Assembly (NCBI GenBank): GCA_964530695.1
Contig: CAZGYQ010000005.1
Span: 1 to 64,000 of the forward strand
Reading direction: 5' to 3'
Source of the DNA: VFBF01 sp964530695
GTDB lineage: Bacteria > Pseudomonadota > Alphaproteobacteria > Caulobacterales > Aquidulcibacteraceae
DNA length: 64,000 bases
Below, piece after piece: positions 45,425 through 54,356 of the stretch (its first letter is position 1; every line of letters begins with the position of its first letter). Below the pieces are notes generated by a model. The model searched no databases. It was given only the letters and a program-made list of their open reading frames with translations, and was not told the origin of the DNA. The translations under genes and the position numbers were made by a program.

Positions 45425-46720
45425 ATGCGGGTTCTGGTTCTCGGCGGCTACGGACTGATCGGGCTCGAAATCGTCCGTCGCCTTCGTGCGGACGGATTTG
45501 AGGTCACGGGGCTCGGGCGTTCGGCAGCGAAGGGCGCGCGCGCTGCGCCCATCGCGTGGATTGGCGCCGACATCGCCGCGCTGACGACGCCTGAGTCCTG
45601 GCGCCCCCACCTTGCAGACATCGACGCCGTCGTGAACGCCTCCGGCGCGCTGCAGGACGGTCTGCGCGACAATCTCACTGCGGTGCAGGACGAGGCGATC
45701 CGCGCGCTGGCGGCCGCCTGCGCACAGTATGGCGTCCATCGCTTCGTGCAGATCTCCGCGCCGGGAGCAGATGCGACTGCCGGGACCGCGTTCATGCGCA
45801 CGAAGGCGGCGGCGGATGACGCCATCAGGACGAGCGCATTGCGCTGGACGATTTTCAAACCCGGCCTCGTCATCAGCGCCAATGCGTATGGCGGCACGCA
45901 GTTGCTGCGCATGCTCGCGGCGGTTCCGGCCATCCAGCCTCTTGTCTTCGGCGATGCGCGCATCCAGACGGTTGCGGCCGATGATGTTGCGGACGCCGTG
46001 TCCTTCGCTTTGTCGCACGAGCAGACGACTGCGCGCCGCACCTTTGATCTCGTGGAACGCACGCCGCACAGGTTGCGCGACATTGTCGGCGCGTTTCGCG
46101 CATGGATGGGATTTGCGCCGGCGTGGCGCCGGCTGGAGCTCCCGAGGTCAATGGGGTTCGCCATCGCGTCTGTCGCCGATCTCGCAGGCTGGCTCGGCTG
46201 GCGCTCGCCGCTGCGCACCACGGCGTTGCGCGTGCTTGCGCAGGACGTGGCGGGCGATGGCAAGGATTGGGAAGCCGTGCGCGGGCGGGCGCTGAAGTCG
46301 CTCGACGAAACATTGAACGCCCTTCCGGCGACGCTGCAGGAGCGGGTGTCGGCGCGGGCGGGGCTCGTGTTTCCGGTGCTGGCGCTGACGCTCGCGACAT
46401 TCTGGCTGGCGTCGGGGCTGATCGGTTTCTGGAAGACGGAAGCGGCGGCGCACGTGCTCGATGGCGCCACCACGCCTGCGACGGCGGCGACGCTCGTCCT
46501 CGCGGGCTCTGTGCTGGACCTGTGCATCGGCGCCAGCCTGCTCGTGCGGCGGTTCACGCGCGCGGCGGCGCTTGCGTCCATCGTCGTGTCGCTCGGCTAC
46601 CTCGCGGCGGGGACGTGGCTCACGCCGTACCTGTGGGCCGATCCCCTCGGGCCGTTCGTGAAGATTTTTCCGGCGATGGCGCTCGCGCTCGCCGTCGCTG
46701 CGCTGGCGGAGGAACGCTGA
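45425..46720 (+). CDS. SDR-DoxX-like fusion protein
   Basis: A 431-residue protein with an N-terminal atypical NAD(P)-binding SDR domain (VLVLGGYGLIG at about 4-14, FVQISAPGAD, about 1-290). A C-terminal four-helix DoxX-like membrane part follows (about 315-430, starting VFPVLALTLATFW). Such fusions occur in alphaproteobacteria, often with DUF2269 proteins, as here. The substrate is unknown; a membrane-tethered dehydrogenase or quinone-linked role is inference. The next gene overlaps its stop (TGATG), so the two are translated together. Confidence 0.87.
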   Translation: MRVLVLGGYGLIGLEIVRRLRADGFEVTGLGRSAAKGARAAPIAWIGADIAALTTPESWRPHLADIDAVVNASGALQDGLRDNLTAVQDEAIRALAAACAQYGVHRFVQISAPGADATAGTAFMRTKAAADDAIRTSALRWTIFKPGLVISANAYGGTQLLRMLAAVPAIQPLVFGDARIQTVAADDVADAVSFALSHEQTTARRTFDLVERTPHRLRDIVGAFRAWMGFAPAWRRLELPRSMGFAIASVADLAGWLGWRSPLRTTALRVLAQDVAGDGKDWEAVRGRALKSLDETLNALPATLQERVSARAGLVFPVLALTLATFWLASGLIGFWKTEAAAHVLDGATTPATAATLVLAGSVLDLCIGASLLVRRFTRAAALASIVVSLGYLAAGTWLTPYLWADPLGPFVKIFPAMALALAVAALAEER

Positions 46721-47199
46721 TGGACTGGCTGCATCTGCTGCGCTGGGCGCACGTCATCGGCGCCACAGTGCTGCTCGGCACGGGCGCGGGCATCGCCTTC
46801 TTCATGGTCATGGCGCACCGCACGAGCGACGCGCGGATCGTAGCCCACACGGCCTCGGTCGTGGTGATCGCCGACTGGATCTTCACGGCGTCTGCGGTCG
46901 TCGCGCAACCGGTGACGGGCGTGCTGCTGGCGAACGCCATGGGCTGGCCGCTGTCAGAGGGATGGATCGTCGGGTCCATGGCGCTCTACGTTCTGACGGG
47001 CGCCTTCTGGGTTCCTGTGGTGTGGATGCAGTCGCGCATGCGTGATCTGGCGCGGGCCGCAGCGGCGGAGAACGGGACGCTGCCTGAAGCCTACCAGCGG
47101 CTTTATCGCTTGTGGTTCGCGTGCGGCTTTCCCGCCTTCTTCGCAGTGCTCGCGATTCTGTGGCTGATGACCGCGCGGCCGCACTTCCAACTGTGGTGA
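46720..47199 (+). CDS. DUF2269 family membrane protein
   Basis: A 159-residue integral membrane protein with four hydrophobic segments and conserved polar residues in HVIGATVLLGTGAGIAF, matching DUF2269 (predicted integral membrane protein). Histidines near the start (LRWAHV) and in MAHRTSD could bind haem or a metal, but this is not established. It is coupled to the SDR-DoxX gene by a TGATG overlap and is convergent with pgeF, 18 bases apart. It probably acts with its partner; function unknown. Confidence 0.85.
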   Translation: MDWLHLLRWAHVIGATVLLGTGAGIAFFMVMAHRTSDARIVAHTASVVVIADWIFTASAVVAQPVTGVLLANAMGWPLSEGWIVGSMALYVLTGAFWVPVVWMQSRMRDLARAAAAENGTLPEAYQRLYRLWFACGFPAFFAVLAILWLMTARPHFQLW

Positions 47200-47217
47200 G
47201 CCTTCAGGCCAAATGAG

Positions 47218-47994
47218 TCAGGCGAGCACGATCGCCGCACAGTTGCGGCCGTAGTCGCCTTCCTTCTGGTGCACGCTGCGGCGGTGGCTGAAGAGGGCGT
47301 GCTCCTCGGAGTACGTGTCGAGCGGCAGCGTCTCGACAATCGTCACGCCCGCGCGCGCGAGGCGTAGGCGGCAATAGCCGGGCAGGTCGAACTTCAGGCG
47401 GTCGCCTTCGCCGGCGCGGAAGAAGGAGAGACTGTCGGTATCGGCGTTGCGAAACGTCTCAAGGAATTCCGGACCGACCTCGTAGCTGCCTTGCCGGATG
47501 CACGGGCCGATGGCGGCGACGATCCGGGATGGCTCGGCTCCCGCGCGCTTCATCTCGGTCACGCACGCTTCGAGCACGCCGCCCGCCGCGCCTTTCCAGC
47601 CTGCGTGCGCGGCGCCGACCACGCCGGCCTGATCGTCGGCGAAGAGCACGGGCGTGCAGTCGGCGGAGAGTGCGGTCAGCGCGAGGCCGCGCGTGGCCGT
47701 GACGAGCGCATCCGCTTGCGGACGTTCGCCTCTCCATGGCCCATCAACGCGCACGGCGACTGCGGAGTGGACCTGATGCAGGCTCAGCAGGTGCGAAGGC
47801 GCCACGCCCAGCGCCTGCGCGATGCGGGCGCGATTCTCGGTCACGTGCGCGTCGTCGTCGCGTGAGCCGGGGCCCGCGTTGAGCGATCCGTAAATGCCCC
47901 GCGATACGCCGCCTTCGCGGCCGAAGAAGCCATGCTTCACGCCCGCAAGCTGCGAGAGCGCAGGCGCAGCGAAGCGGGGCGGGAAATCGCTCAC
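47218..47994 (-). CDS. pgeF: Purine nucleoside phosphorylase-type / laccase-domain protein (PgeF/YfiH)
   Basis: A 258-residue member of the YfiH/DUF152 multicopper-oxidase-like family. Members include PgeF, which removes L-Ser from mis-made UDP-MurNAc peptides, and enzymes with purine nucleoside phosphorylase activity. Metal-site blocks are LHQVHS, SADCTPVLF, AAHAGWKGAAGG and IGPCIRQGSYEVG. The GTG at 47994 overlaps the stop of midA (GTGA), and the set lgt-midA-pgeF is co-linear and coupled. This order is conserved in many alphaproteobacteria. Which activity holds here cannot be told by sequence. Confidence 0.88.
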   Translation of the reverse strand: MSDFPPRFAAPALSQLAGVKHGFFGREGGVSRGIYGSLNAGPGSRDDDAHVTENRARIAQALGVAPSHLLSLHQVHSAVAVRVDGPWRGERPQADALVTATRGLALTALSADCTPVLFADDQAGVVGAAHAGWKGAAGGVLEACVTEMKRAGAEPSRIVAAIGPCIRQGSYEVGPEFLETFRNADTDSLSFFRAGEGDRLKFDLPGYCRLRLARAGVTIVETLPLDTYSEEHALFSHRRSVHQKEGDYGRNCAAIVLA

Positions 47995-49076
47995 GCCGTC
48001 CTCTCGAAGCCGGCGGGCGGCGGCGAATCGCTGGGTGCCAGACATACTGCGTTGAAGAGGACGCCCATCTCGCCCGGCGCCGTCAAGCGATGAAGTTGCG
48101 CGGCGATGGACTGCGCCTTGTCGGGCCGCGCCTTCGCCAGCAGTGCGGCGCGCTCGCGGACGCCAAGTGATTCGAGCCACGCGCCTTGCGCCACAGGCCC
48201 GTGGACCGCGAGGCCCGCATCCCGCGACAGCGCCGCAAGGCGCGGGAAATCCACATGCGCCGTGAGGTCCGCGTCGCCCGGCGCCTCCAGCGGATCGACA
48301 CGTGCGTGACGGCGTACCGCCTGCAAGGTGTCGCCGCCGGTGGTGTCCGCCGCGCCGTAGTCGATGATCAGCGCGCGCCCGGGCCTGTCCGCAAAATGGG
48401 TTGCCAGGCTTGCGACGAACGCTGGCAGCGCGAGTGCGATCTCAGCGATCGCGCCTTCGGCGGCGTCGCGCAGGGCAGGCGGGATCAACGCATCGTCGGA
48501 GAGCGCGTCCTGCGCGAAACCGAACGTCAGCGCGCCGTCGCGCGCGCCCACCAGCCGTTCGCGCCATCCGCCGTCGATGCGTGCGAACTGGCGGATCGGC
48601 ATGCAGTCGAGAAATTCGTTGGCGATGATCAATGTGGGCGCATGCGGCGCATCTTCAAGGCGCGTGATCCACGTGGCATGCGCGCCGATGGCGTCCAGCG
48701 CCTGCGCCTGACGTGCGCGGAGCGTTTCGCTCACTTCGACCAGCGAGATCTGCGCCGCGTCATGGAATCTCGGCACGATCTTCGTCGCGCGCCATGCATC
48801 CGAGATCAGTGTCCCGGCGCCGGGGCCGAGCTCGATCAGGTTGAACGGCGCGGGCGATCCCATCGCCATCCATTCCTGCGCGCACCAGAGCCCGACGAGT
48901 TCACCGAACATCTGGCTGGCTTCGGGGGCGGTGATGAAATCGCCATCCGCCCCGAGCGCGGCCTTCCGCGTGTAGTAGCCGTCCTGCGGATCGTAGAGCG
49001 CGCTGGTCATGTACTGCGCGACCGTCAGCGGGCCGTTCTGCGCAATGAGCGCGAGCAGGCGTTCCCTCAGCGTCAC
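47991..49076 (-). CDS. MidA/NDUFAF7-family SAM-dependent methyltransferase
   Basis: A 361-residue class I protein methyltransferase of the MidA (DUF185) family. The mitochondrial relative NDUFAF7 dimethylates an arginine of complex I. The N-terminal blocks PLTVAQYMTSALYDPQDGYYTRK and GDFITAPEASQMFGELVG carry the family signature. The SAM motif is LIELGPGAGTLISD, and ANEFLDCMPIRQF follows. The GTG at 49076 overlaps the lgt stop. A role in respiratory complex I assembly in this bacterium is inference from the eukaryotic relative. Confidence 0.9.
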   Translation of the reverse strand: MTLRERLLALIAQNGPLTVAQYMTSALYDPQDGYYTRKAALGADGDFITAPEASQMFGELVGLWCAQEWMAMGSPAPFNLIELGPGAGTLISDAWRATKIVPRFHDAAQISLVEVSETLRARQAQALDAIGAHATWITRLEDAPHAPTLIIANEFLDCMPIRQFARIDGGWRERLVGARDGALTFGFAQDALSDDALIPPALRDAAEGAIAEIALALPAFVASLATHFADRPGRALIIDYGAADTTGGDTLQAVRRHARVDPLEAPGDADLTAHVDFPRLAALSRDAGLAVHGPVAQGAWLESLGVRERAALLAKARPDKAQSIAAQLHRLTAPGEMGVLFNAVCLAPSDSPPPAGFERTA

Positions 49077-49951
49077 ACCTTCGCCGTCCGCGCGCGCTGC
49101 ACGAACCACAGGCCCAGCGCGATCATCGGCAGGCAGAGCAGCATGCCCATGGTCAGATAGCCCTTTAGTGCATCCGGCATGTGCTGGTCCGGCTCGCGGA
49201 CGAATTCGACCATGAACCGGAATGCGCCGTAGCCGGCGAGGAAGAGCCCCGTCGTGAGGCCGGGCCGTTGCAGCGTGAGCTTGTGGTGCGTGGCGAAGCG
49301 CAACAGCGCGAAGAGCACGAGGCCTTCGAGGAACGCTTCGTAGAGCTGGCTCGGATGGCGCGGCTCCGTGTATGCGATCTCGCCGAAGGGGCCGGGCTGC
49401 GGGAACATCACGGCCCATGGCGCGGTGGTCGCGCGGCCGTAGAGTTCGGCGTTCACGAAGTTCGCGAGGCGCCCGAAGAAGAGCCCGATGGGCGCGGCGC
49501 ACGCCACGAGGTCCGCGAGCCCGAAGAGCGGCGTCTTGTGCTTGCGCGAGAACCACCAGATCGCGAGGCCCACCCCGATCAGCCCGCCGTGGAACGACAT
49601 GCCGCCGTGCCAGATGGCGATGAGCTCGCCGGGGTTCAGCCAGATCATGTCGGGCTTGTAGAAGAGCACGTAGCCGATCCGCCCGCCGAGGATGACGCCG
49701 AGGGTCGCCCAGAAGAGGAAATCGTCGAGCTGCGGCTCGTCCGCCGGGCGTTGCTGGGCGCCCCAGAGCTTCGTGTTGCGGATCAGGCTCACCATGTAGC
49801 GCCAGCCCAGCAGCAGGCCCGCGATATAGGCGAGCGCGTACCAGCGCAGGGCGAAGGGGCCGAGCTTCAGGCCGAAGGCGTCGTAGGGGCCGAGGGTGAA
49901 GATCTCGGCCTTGAGGAACTGGGGAAACTGGATGGCGACGTCGAGCATCAT
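49073..49951 (-). CDS. lgt: Prolipoprotein diacylglyceryl transferase
   Basis: A 292-residue membrane enzyme with about seven helices. It adds diacylglycerol from phosphatidylglycerol to the lipobox cysteine of prolipoproteins. Essential blocks are HGGMSFHGGLIG and GRLANFVNAELYGR, plus RHPSQLYEAFLEG. Two adjacent ATGs (49951, 49948) fit; GAGGG lies just upstream. It is divergent from ubiK (85-base gap) and heads lgt-midA-pgeF. It would process the several lipoproteins encoded in this window. Confidence 0.95.
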   Translation of the reverse strand: MMLDVAIQFPQFLKAEIFTLGPYDAFGLKLGPFALRWYALAYIAGLLLGWRYMVSLIRNTKLWGAQQRPADEPQLDDFLFWATLGVILGGRIGYVLFYKPDMIWLNPGELIAIWHGGMSFHGGLIGVGLAIWWFSRKHKTPLFGLADLVACAAPIGLFFGRLANFVNAELYGRATTAPWAVMFPQPGPFGEIAYTEPRHPSQLYEAFLEGLVLFALLRFATHHKLTLQRPGLTTGLFLAGYGAFRFMVEFVREPDQHMPDALKGYLTMGMLLCLPMIALGLWFVQRARTAKV

Positions 49952-50036
49952 GTCCCTCTGCGGCGCTGCGGGCGCTGGTCTTCCCGATTGCGGGCCCATA
50001 AATAGGCAAAACCCACCCCGCGCAACCGAGGCGCCC

Positions 50037-50264
50037 ATGCAGACCCAGAGCACCCTTTTCGACGATCTCGCCCGCCTGATGACCGGCGCCATGGGCGTCG
50101 CCCAGGGCGTGGGCGACGAGGCCAAGACCTTCGTGCGCACCCAGGCGGACCGCTTCGTGGCCGACATGGACCTCGTCAGCCGCGACGAGTTCGAGGCGAT
50201 GAAGGACACGGTGCGCGAGCTGCGAGAGAAGGTGGCGGAGCTGGAAGCGAAGCTGAAGGGCTGA
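50037..50264 (+). CDS. ubiK: UbiK-type accessory factor (BMFP domain)
   Basis: A 75-residue, mostly helical protein with a C-terminal coiled coil (RELREKVAELEAKL) and the BMFP pattern SRDEFEAMKDTV. UbiK/YqiC trimers support the soluble ubiquinone biosynthesis complex and bind membranes. The ATG at 50037 follows a GAGG site. It is divergent from lgt. The family is small and often unnamed (accessory factor UbiK family protein). Assignment is by length, helix pattern and motif. Confidence 0.85.
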   Translation: MQTQSTLFDDLARLMTGAMGVAQGVGDEAKTFVRTQADRFVADMDLVSRDEFEAMKDTVRELREKVAELEAKLKG

Positions 50265-50282
50265 GCACGATTGGCGGGGAGC

Positions 50283-50384
50283 AGGACCGCCGGCGCCCTC
50301 GCCGGCATACGGCGGCGCCGCCAGACTCCGCAGGAATCTTGCGTGGCTTGAATACTGAATGCCGGCGAGGGCGCCGGCGGTCCT
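50283..50384. repeat. REP/BIME-like inverted repeat 1
   Basis: Perfect 26-base arms (50283-50308 and 50359-50384) start and end in AGGACCGC / GCGGTCCT, around a 50-base spacer. Each arm is itself nearly palindromic (CCGGCG-CCCT-CGCCGG). It fills the gap between ubiK and the 50396 gene. The outer ends match the elements at 52633 and 60402. It may also stop transcription from both sides. Confidence 0.85.
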
Positions 50385-50395
50385 GATTTCAGCGG

Positions 50396-50890
50396 TCATG
50401 ACGTGTCTGCGCCTTCCGGCACGTTTGCGGGAGGCGCAAACACAGCCCCGACAATCGGCGACGCGCTGATCGTCAACCGTCCTGTGGAAACGCTCTTCGG
50501 CACGCGGGCGATGGCGCGATCGACGATCCGGTCGAGATCATCGAGCGTTCGTCGCATGTCCGCGAAGGTCTTGAGCGCAATCCCGCGCGTGTAGAGCCGC
50601 ACCATGTCGATACGTCTGTACGCATAGCGAAAGCCGCACGGAGCCGAGGGCGGGCGAAGCCAGTGTCTACGCCTGTCGTGTTTCCGGAACCGCATCCGCG
50701 CGCACATCATCATGAAGATGAGTTCGCGCAGTTCCCGCCGCGTTTCGACACGATGTCTGTGCAGGGCGATCCGCCCCTCGCGAAACCCGATCGCCTCCAC
50801 CAGCCACGCGACAATCTCCACGAGCCAGAGCTTCATGCTCTGGGCCCATGCCTTGAGATCGGTGCGGGTGACGGGGGTGAAGATCTGCAT
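50396..50890 (-). CDS. Conserved hypothetical protein, basic, helical
   Basis: A 164-residue protein of no recognised family. From the ATG at 50890 it begins with a helix of mixed hydrophobic and charged residues (KLWLVEIVAWLVEAIGFREG), then an Arg/His-rich stretch with MMMCARMRF. A second helical part (KTFADMRRTLDDLDRIVDRA) and a loose tail follow. The hydrophobic helix could lie on a membrane. Codon choice looks normal for the region. Nothing around it gives a function; it lies between two repeat-bearing gaps. Confidence 0.65.
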   Translation of the reverse strand: MQIFTPVTRTDLKAWAQSMKLWLVEIVAWLVEAIGFREGRIALHRHRVETRRELRELIFMMMCARMRFRKHDRRRHWLRPPSAPCGFRYAYRRIDMVRLYTRGIALKTFADMRRTLDDLDRIVDRAIARVPKSVSTGRLTISASPIVGAVFAPPANVPEGADTS

Positions 50891-51219
50891 GGGGGGCGCT
50901 CGGAACTCCGTGGTCGGCCTGCCGGCCGGTTGATGACGGAGCGAGCATCGCACGGGCGGGAATCCGGTCGGATAGATTCACGTGTGTTTGTTGGCGCACA
51001 TGGGATGGAGCGCGAAAATGTGTGGTGAAGCGCGCAATCTGTCCCCGCAATTTTCGGCCAGAGGGCGGCGCTGCCGTTCCGTCGGGCGGTACTCACGTGG
51101 CGAGCGCCGGTGGTGTATGCTTCCGTTTTGGTGCGGTCGGGTTGGGTTGTCCCACACGTTTGGAAATCTTGCGCGCAATCGCAGTCAGACCGGCGTCAGG
51201 TATCAGGATGGGGACAGGG
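50891..51219. other. Divergent intergenic region with dispersed repeat copy
   Basis: About 330 bases without a gene, between two divergent genes, so both promoters should be here. Bases 50963-50981 repeat the first 19 bases of the window exactly. The part near 51030-51065 resembles about 190-225 (shared GCG-AATCT-TCCCC pattern). No clear -35/-10 pair was picked out. Confidence 0.55.
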
Positions 51220-52581
51220 ATGCGGACGATTATGCTCGGGTTGGTCGTTGTCGCGGCGGTCACGTCGCCAAGCTGCGCCCAACCGCCTGCCGGGGCCGGG
51301 CCTTTCGGCGGCTACAGGTTTGGCATGACGGAAGCTGAGGTAGTGGCGGTCGATCCCGCCGCAGGCCTGCGTCGACAGGAATTTCCCGGCATGGAAGGGG
51401 CTGTCAGCGCGGAAGACGCCGTGTTTCTCCGCGGCCCGCCGCAGGTCCGGCTCGCCGGTGTTCCGTTTGCACGATCGTTCTCTATCCGTGATCGCAGGCT
51501 CGTAGACATGAGTTTGACGATGGCGGCGCGCGCGCCGAGCGCGCAGGTCTGCACGGCTTTCACACTGAAGATCATCGAGGAACTTGAGCCGTCGATCGGC
51601 ATTTTCGCCGGAGCGCGCAGCGACGCGGAGTATGGCGCGCCTCAGGGCGTGCAGCGCACGGCGCGCGGCTCAGAACTGCGCCTTTACACGGCGCCGGGTG
51701 GAAACGCCCTCACCGCGCAAGCGAACTGGCGCGGAGTCGGCTTCGCGGACGTGCGCAGCCGGTTCGGATTCAAGGATGGCGTCGCCGACGTCTGCTCCCT
51801 GGATGTCGTCTATGTGGAGCGCCCTTATGCCGATGCGCCGGTGTCGCCCCAACCGACGCAGGAAGCGCTGGCGGGCGCTGCGGTCATCGCCGATCCTGAT
51901 TGGCGCGAGCGGCCGGACTCACAGTCCTACGAACGCTTCTTCCCCGAGGAGGCGCTGCTTAACGACACATCAGGCGTCGTCGATCTCGATTGTCTCGTCA
52001 TCGCAGGCGACGCGCTTGCTTGCCGTATCGAACAGGAGGAGCCGACCGGATGGTCCTTCGGACAGGCGGCGATGAATTTGTCCCGCGAGTTCAGGATCGA
52101 GCCGCGTATCCGCGGCGCGCCAAGTCTCGGCCGGCGGGTGCATGTCCGCATTCCGTTCAACTCGGGCGGTTCGCTTGCTGACGCAGTCCCTGACGATGCG
52201 CGCACAAACAATGGCGCGCCGCGCATGACGTCAGAGGATTTGCGCGCGCTTGAGGCGAATGCGCCGTCCCCTGCGGAGATTGCGGCCGCATCGTTGCTCG
52301 AAGGGGCGACGTTCACGCAAAGGCCGACGGGTTCGGACTTCGTGCAGTTCTATCCGGCGACGGCGCTTGCACGCGGCTTGTCTGGCGCGGCGACGCTTGA
52401 GTGTCTTGTGAACGCGGATGGCGGTCTGCGTTGCCGCGTGATCGAGGAAACGCCCGCCGACGCGGGCTTCGGGCTCGCTGCGCTGGCGGTGGCGCAGAAA
52501 TTCCGTGTCGCGCCCACGGCCGCCGGCGCCTCCAATGCCGGGCGAAAACTGCGAATTCCGATCCGGTTCCGGGTCGACTAG
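51220..52581 (+). CDS. Exported protein with two TonB C-terminal-like domains
   Basis: A 453-residue protein with a signal sequence (cysteine in SPSCAQ could be a lipobox-like site). It has an unassigned N-terminal half and two tandem domains of the TonB_C type. Each has a YPxxAL-type start (FFPEEALLNDTSGVVDLDCLV and FYPATALARGLSGAATLECLV), two strands and a final RxxIPF/RIPIRF strand (about 225-330 and 360-453). A transmembrane helix plus proline-rich linker typical of TonB itself is missing. It is therefore not a standard energy transducer and may bind TonB boxes or cell wall from the periplasm. The ATG at 51220 has GGACAGGG upstream. Confidence 0.78.
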   Translation: MRTIMLGLVVVAAVTSPSCAQPPAGAGPFGGYRFGMTEAEVVAVDPAAGLRRQEFPGMEGAVSAEDAVFLRGPPQVRLAGVPFARSFSIRDRRLVDMSLTMAARAPSAQVCTAFTLKIIEELEPSIGIFAGARSDAEYGAPQGVQRTARGSELRLYTAPGGNALTAQANWRGVGFADVRSRFGFKDGVADVCSLDVVYVERPYADAPVSPQPTQEALAGAAVIADPDWRERPDSQSYERFFPEEALLNDTSGVVDLDCLVIAGDALACRIEQEEPTGWSFGQAAMNLSREFRIEPRIRGAPSLGRRVHVRIPFNSGGSLADAVPDDARTNNGAPRMTSEDLRALEANAPSPAEIAAASLLEGATFTQRPTGSDFVQFYPATALARGLSGAATLECLVNADGGLRCRVIEETPADAGFGLAALAVAQKFRVAPTAAGASNAGRKLRIPIRFRVD

Positions 52582-52632
52582 ATTTTGTAGCTCGGCGGCG
52601 TGTGTCACCGGCGACTACGATTCTTCGCGAGT

Positions 52633-52722
52633 AGGACCGCGCACCTCCCGGTGCGCAGGGGAACGATCAGACACAGGCGCCCGGACGATGCATCCAAGGC
52701 GCACCGGGAGGTGCGCGGTCCT
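52633..52722. repeat. REP/BIME-like inverted repeat 2
   Basis: Perfect 24-base arms (52633-52656 and 52699-52722), outer AGGACCGC and inner hairpin GCGCACC-TCC-CGGTGCGC, with a 42-base spacer. It lies between convergent genes (TonB_C-like and FMO). The left arm is identical to the one at 60402-60425. Confidence 0.88.
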
Positions 52723-52740
52723 GCTCTCCGAGCGCCTCGC

Positions 52741-54111
52741 TTACGCCGCCGCCTTCACTTTCCCCGCCTTCGCGGGCACCGGCAGCACATTCCCCGTCGC
52801 CGCCGCGCGTTTCGCGCCGCTTTCGATCTCGCGTTTCAGGTCGGCGCAATAGTGGCCGAAATCCACCTGGATCGTGTGCCGCGCAGCCTTGTAGTAGGGG
52901 CCGAGATAATAGGCCTCGTCCTTGGCGGTAATCGCGTCCATGTCGGCGGCGGGCGGCGGCGCGTAGTCGCCCTTCAGATACGCCGCGACGAGCTTTGACT
53001 GCTGCTCGGCGAAATTCACCAGCGTCGGCAGCGGCTGTGCGAGGCCCATGAAGAAGAGATTGTTCACGCCGGTCTTCATCATGCGCTTGTAAAGCGGAAA
53101 GCGGTTTTCCCCGTCCGGCTTCAGCGTGTTTTCCACGAAGAACGGGAAGGAGATGTTGTAGCCCGTGGCGTAGATGATCGCGTCCACGTCCTCGACGCTG
53201 TCGTCGGCGAAGCGCACGCGCTTGCCTTCGAGCGCCTTGATGGCGGGCTTCATCTTGATGTCGCCGCAGCCCGCGCGCGTGAGGAATTCGCCGGACACCG
53301 AGGGGTGCGCCTCCAGCACTTCGTGATCGGGCTTCGGCAGGCCGTAGGTCTCCATGTCGCCGATCGCGGCCTTGATCGCGCGCCGCGCCAGCGCCTGGCC
53401 GATGGAACGCGGCATCCATGTCGGCATCGCCGCCTTGTCCGACGGCTGGCCGTGCATGTATTTCGGCAGCACCCACACGCCGCGCCGCGCGGAGACGAAG
53501 AGGGTCTTGCAGATCGGGCGCTGCGACAGCTCGGACGCTATGTCCATCGCCGAATTGCCCATGCCGACGACGACGACATTCTTGCCGCGCATGTCCACCG
53601 GATCGAAGGGGTCGCGGTACTGGTGGCTGTGGAAGTGCGGGCCGTCGAACGTGCCGGGGTACGTGGGCACGCGCTGGTCCCAGTGATGGCCGTTGGCGAC
53701 GATCAGCACGTCATAGTCGCGCGTTTCGCCGGTGCTCAGCGTCACCTTCCAGATGTCGCCCGCGCGCTCGGCCTTCGTCACCTTCGTGTTGAACGTGATC
53801 GTCTTCCGCAGGTCGAAGTGGTCGACGTAGTCCTTGAAGTACTGGAACAGCTGCGCGTGGTGCGGGAAGTCCGGCCAGTCCTTCGGCACGGGGAAATCCT
53901 CGAAGGCGAGGCGCCATTTCGAGGTGTCGATGTGCAGGCTCTGGTAGCAGGCCGATTCCTTGTTCGGGTTGTTGAAGTACCAGACGCCGCCGATCTCGTC
54001 GGAGGCCTCGAAGCAGTCATAGGGGATGGCATGGTCCTTCAGCCGCTTGGCGGTGGCGAACCCGCTCGGGCCCGCGCCAATGATGCAGACTTTCGGCAGT
54101 TCGGCGGCCAT
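52741..54111 (-). CDS. Flavin-containing monooxygenase (FMO)
   Basis: A 456-residue class B flavin monooxygenase, oxidising N or S centres of small compounds with NADPH and O2. The FAD motif GAGPSG is at 12-17. The FMO signature F-x-G-x3-H-x3-Y reads FDGPHFHSHQY. The NADPH motif is GMGNSAMD, followed by IIYATGYN. A basic alanine-rich tail (about 30 residues) is longer than usual. It is convergent with the TonB_C-like gene across repeat 2, divergent from ybjN. Substrate unknown; trimethylamine-type activity is possible but unsupported. Confidence 0.9.
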   Translation of the reverse strand: MAAELPKVCIIGAGPSGFATAKRLKDHAIPYDCFEASDEIGGVWYFNNPNKESACYQSLHIDTSKWRLAFEDFPVPKDWPDFPHHAQLFQYFKDYVDHFDLRKTITFNTKVTKAERAGDIWKVTLSTGETRDYDVLIVANGHHWDQRVPTYPGTFDGPHFHSHQYRDPFDPVDMRGKNVVVVGMGNSAMDIASELSQRPICKTLFVSARRGVWVLPKYMHGQPSDKAAMPTWMPRSIGQALARRAIKAAIGDMETYGLPKPDHEVLEAHPSVSGEFLTRAGCGDIKMKPAIKALEGKRVRFADDSVEDVDAIIYATGYNISFPFFVENTLKPDGENRFPLYKRMMKTGVNNLFFMGLAQPLPTLVNFAEQQSKLVAAYLKGDYAPPPAADMDAITAKDEAYYLGPYYKAARHTIQVDFGHYCADLKREIESGAKRAAATGNVLPVPAKAGKVKAAA

Positions 54112-54356
54112 CGTTCGCTCCCCGGATGCTTGTTCGCGCGACGATAGCGGGTTGGCCCAACGTCACCCAAGAGCTGTGAACAACCACCCATGCTCACATC
54201 GCGTTAACCATCTCGTCCATACCCTCAAGGCGGGGTAACGATTCGCGCCCGCGAGGTGCGGACCTGAGGCAAGGCGTCGGATGATCCGTCGGGTCGTTCG
54301 TCTGATCCGATCTCGGCGCGGGTCCGGTCGTGGTCTCGCGCGCTGTGAGGGGCGCT

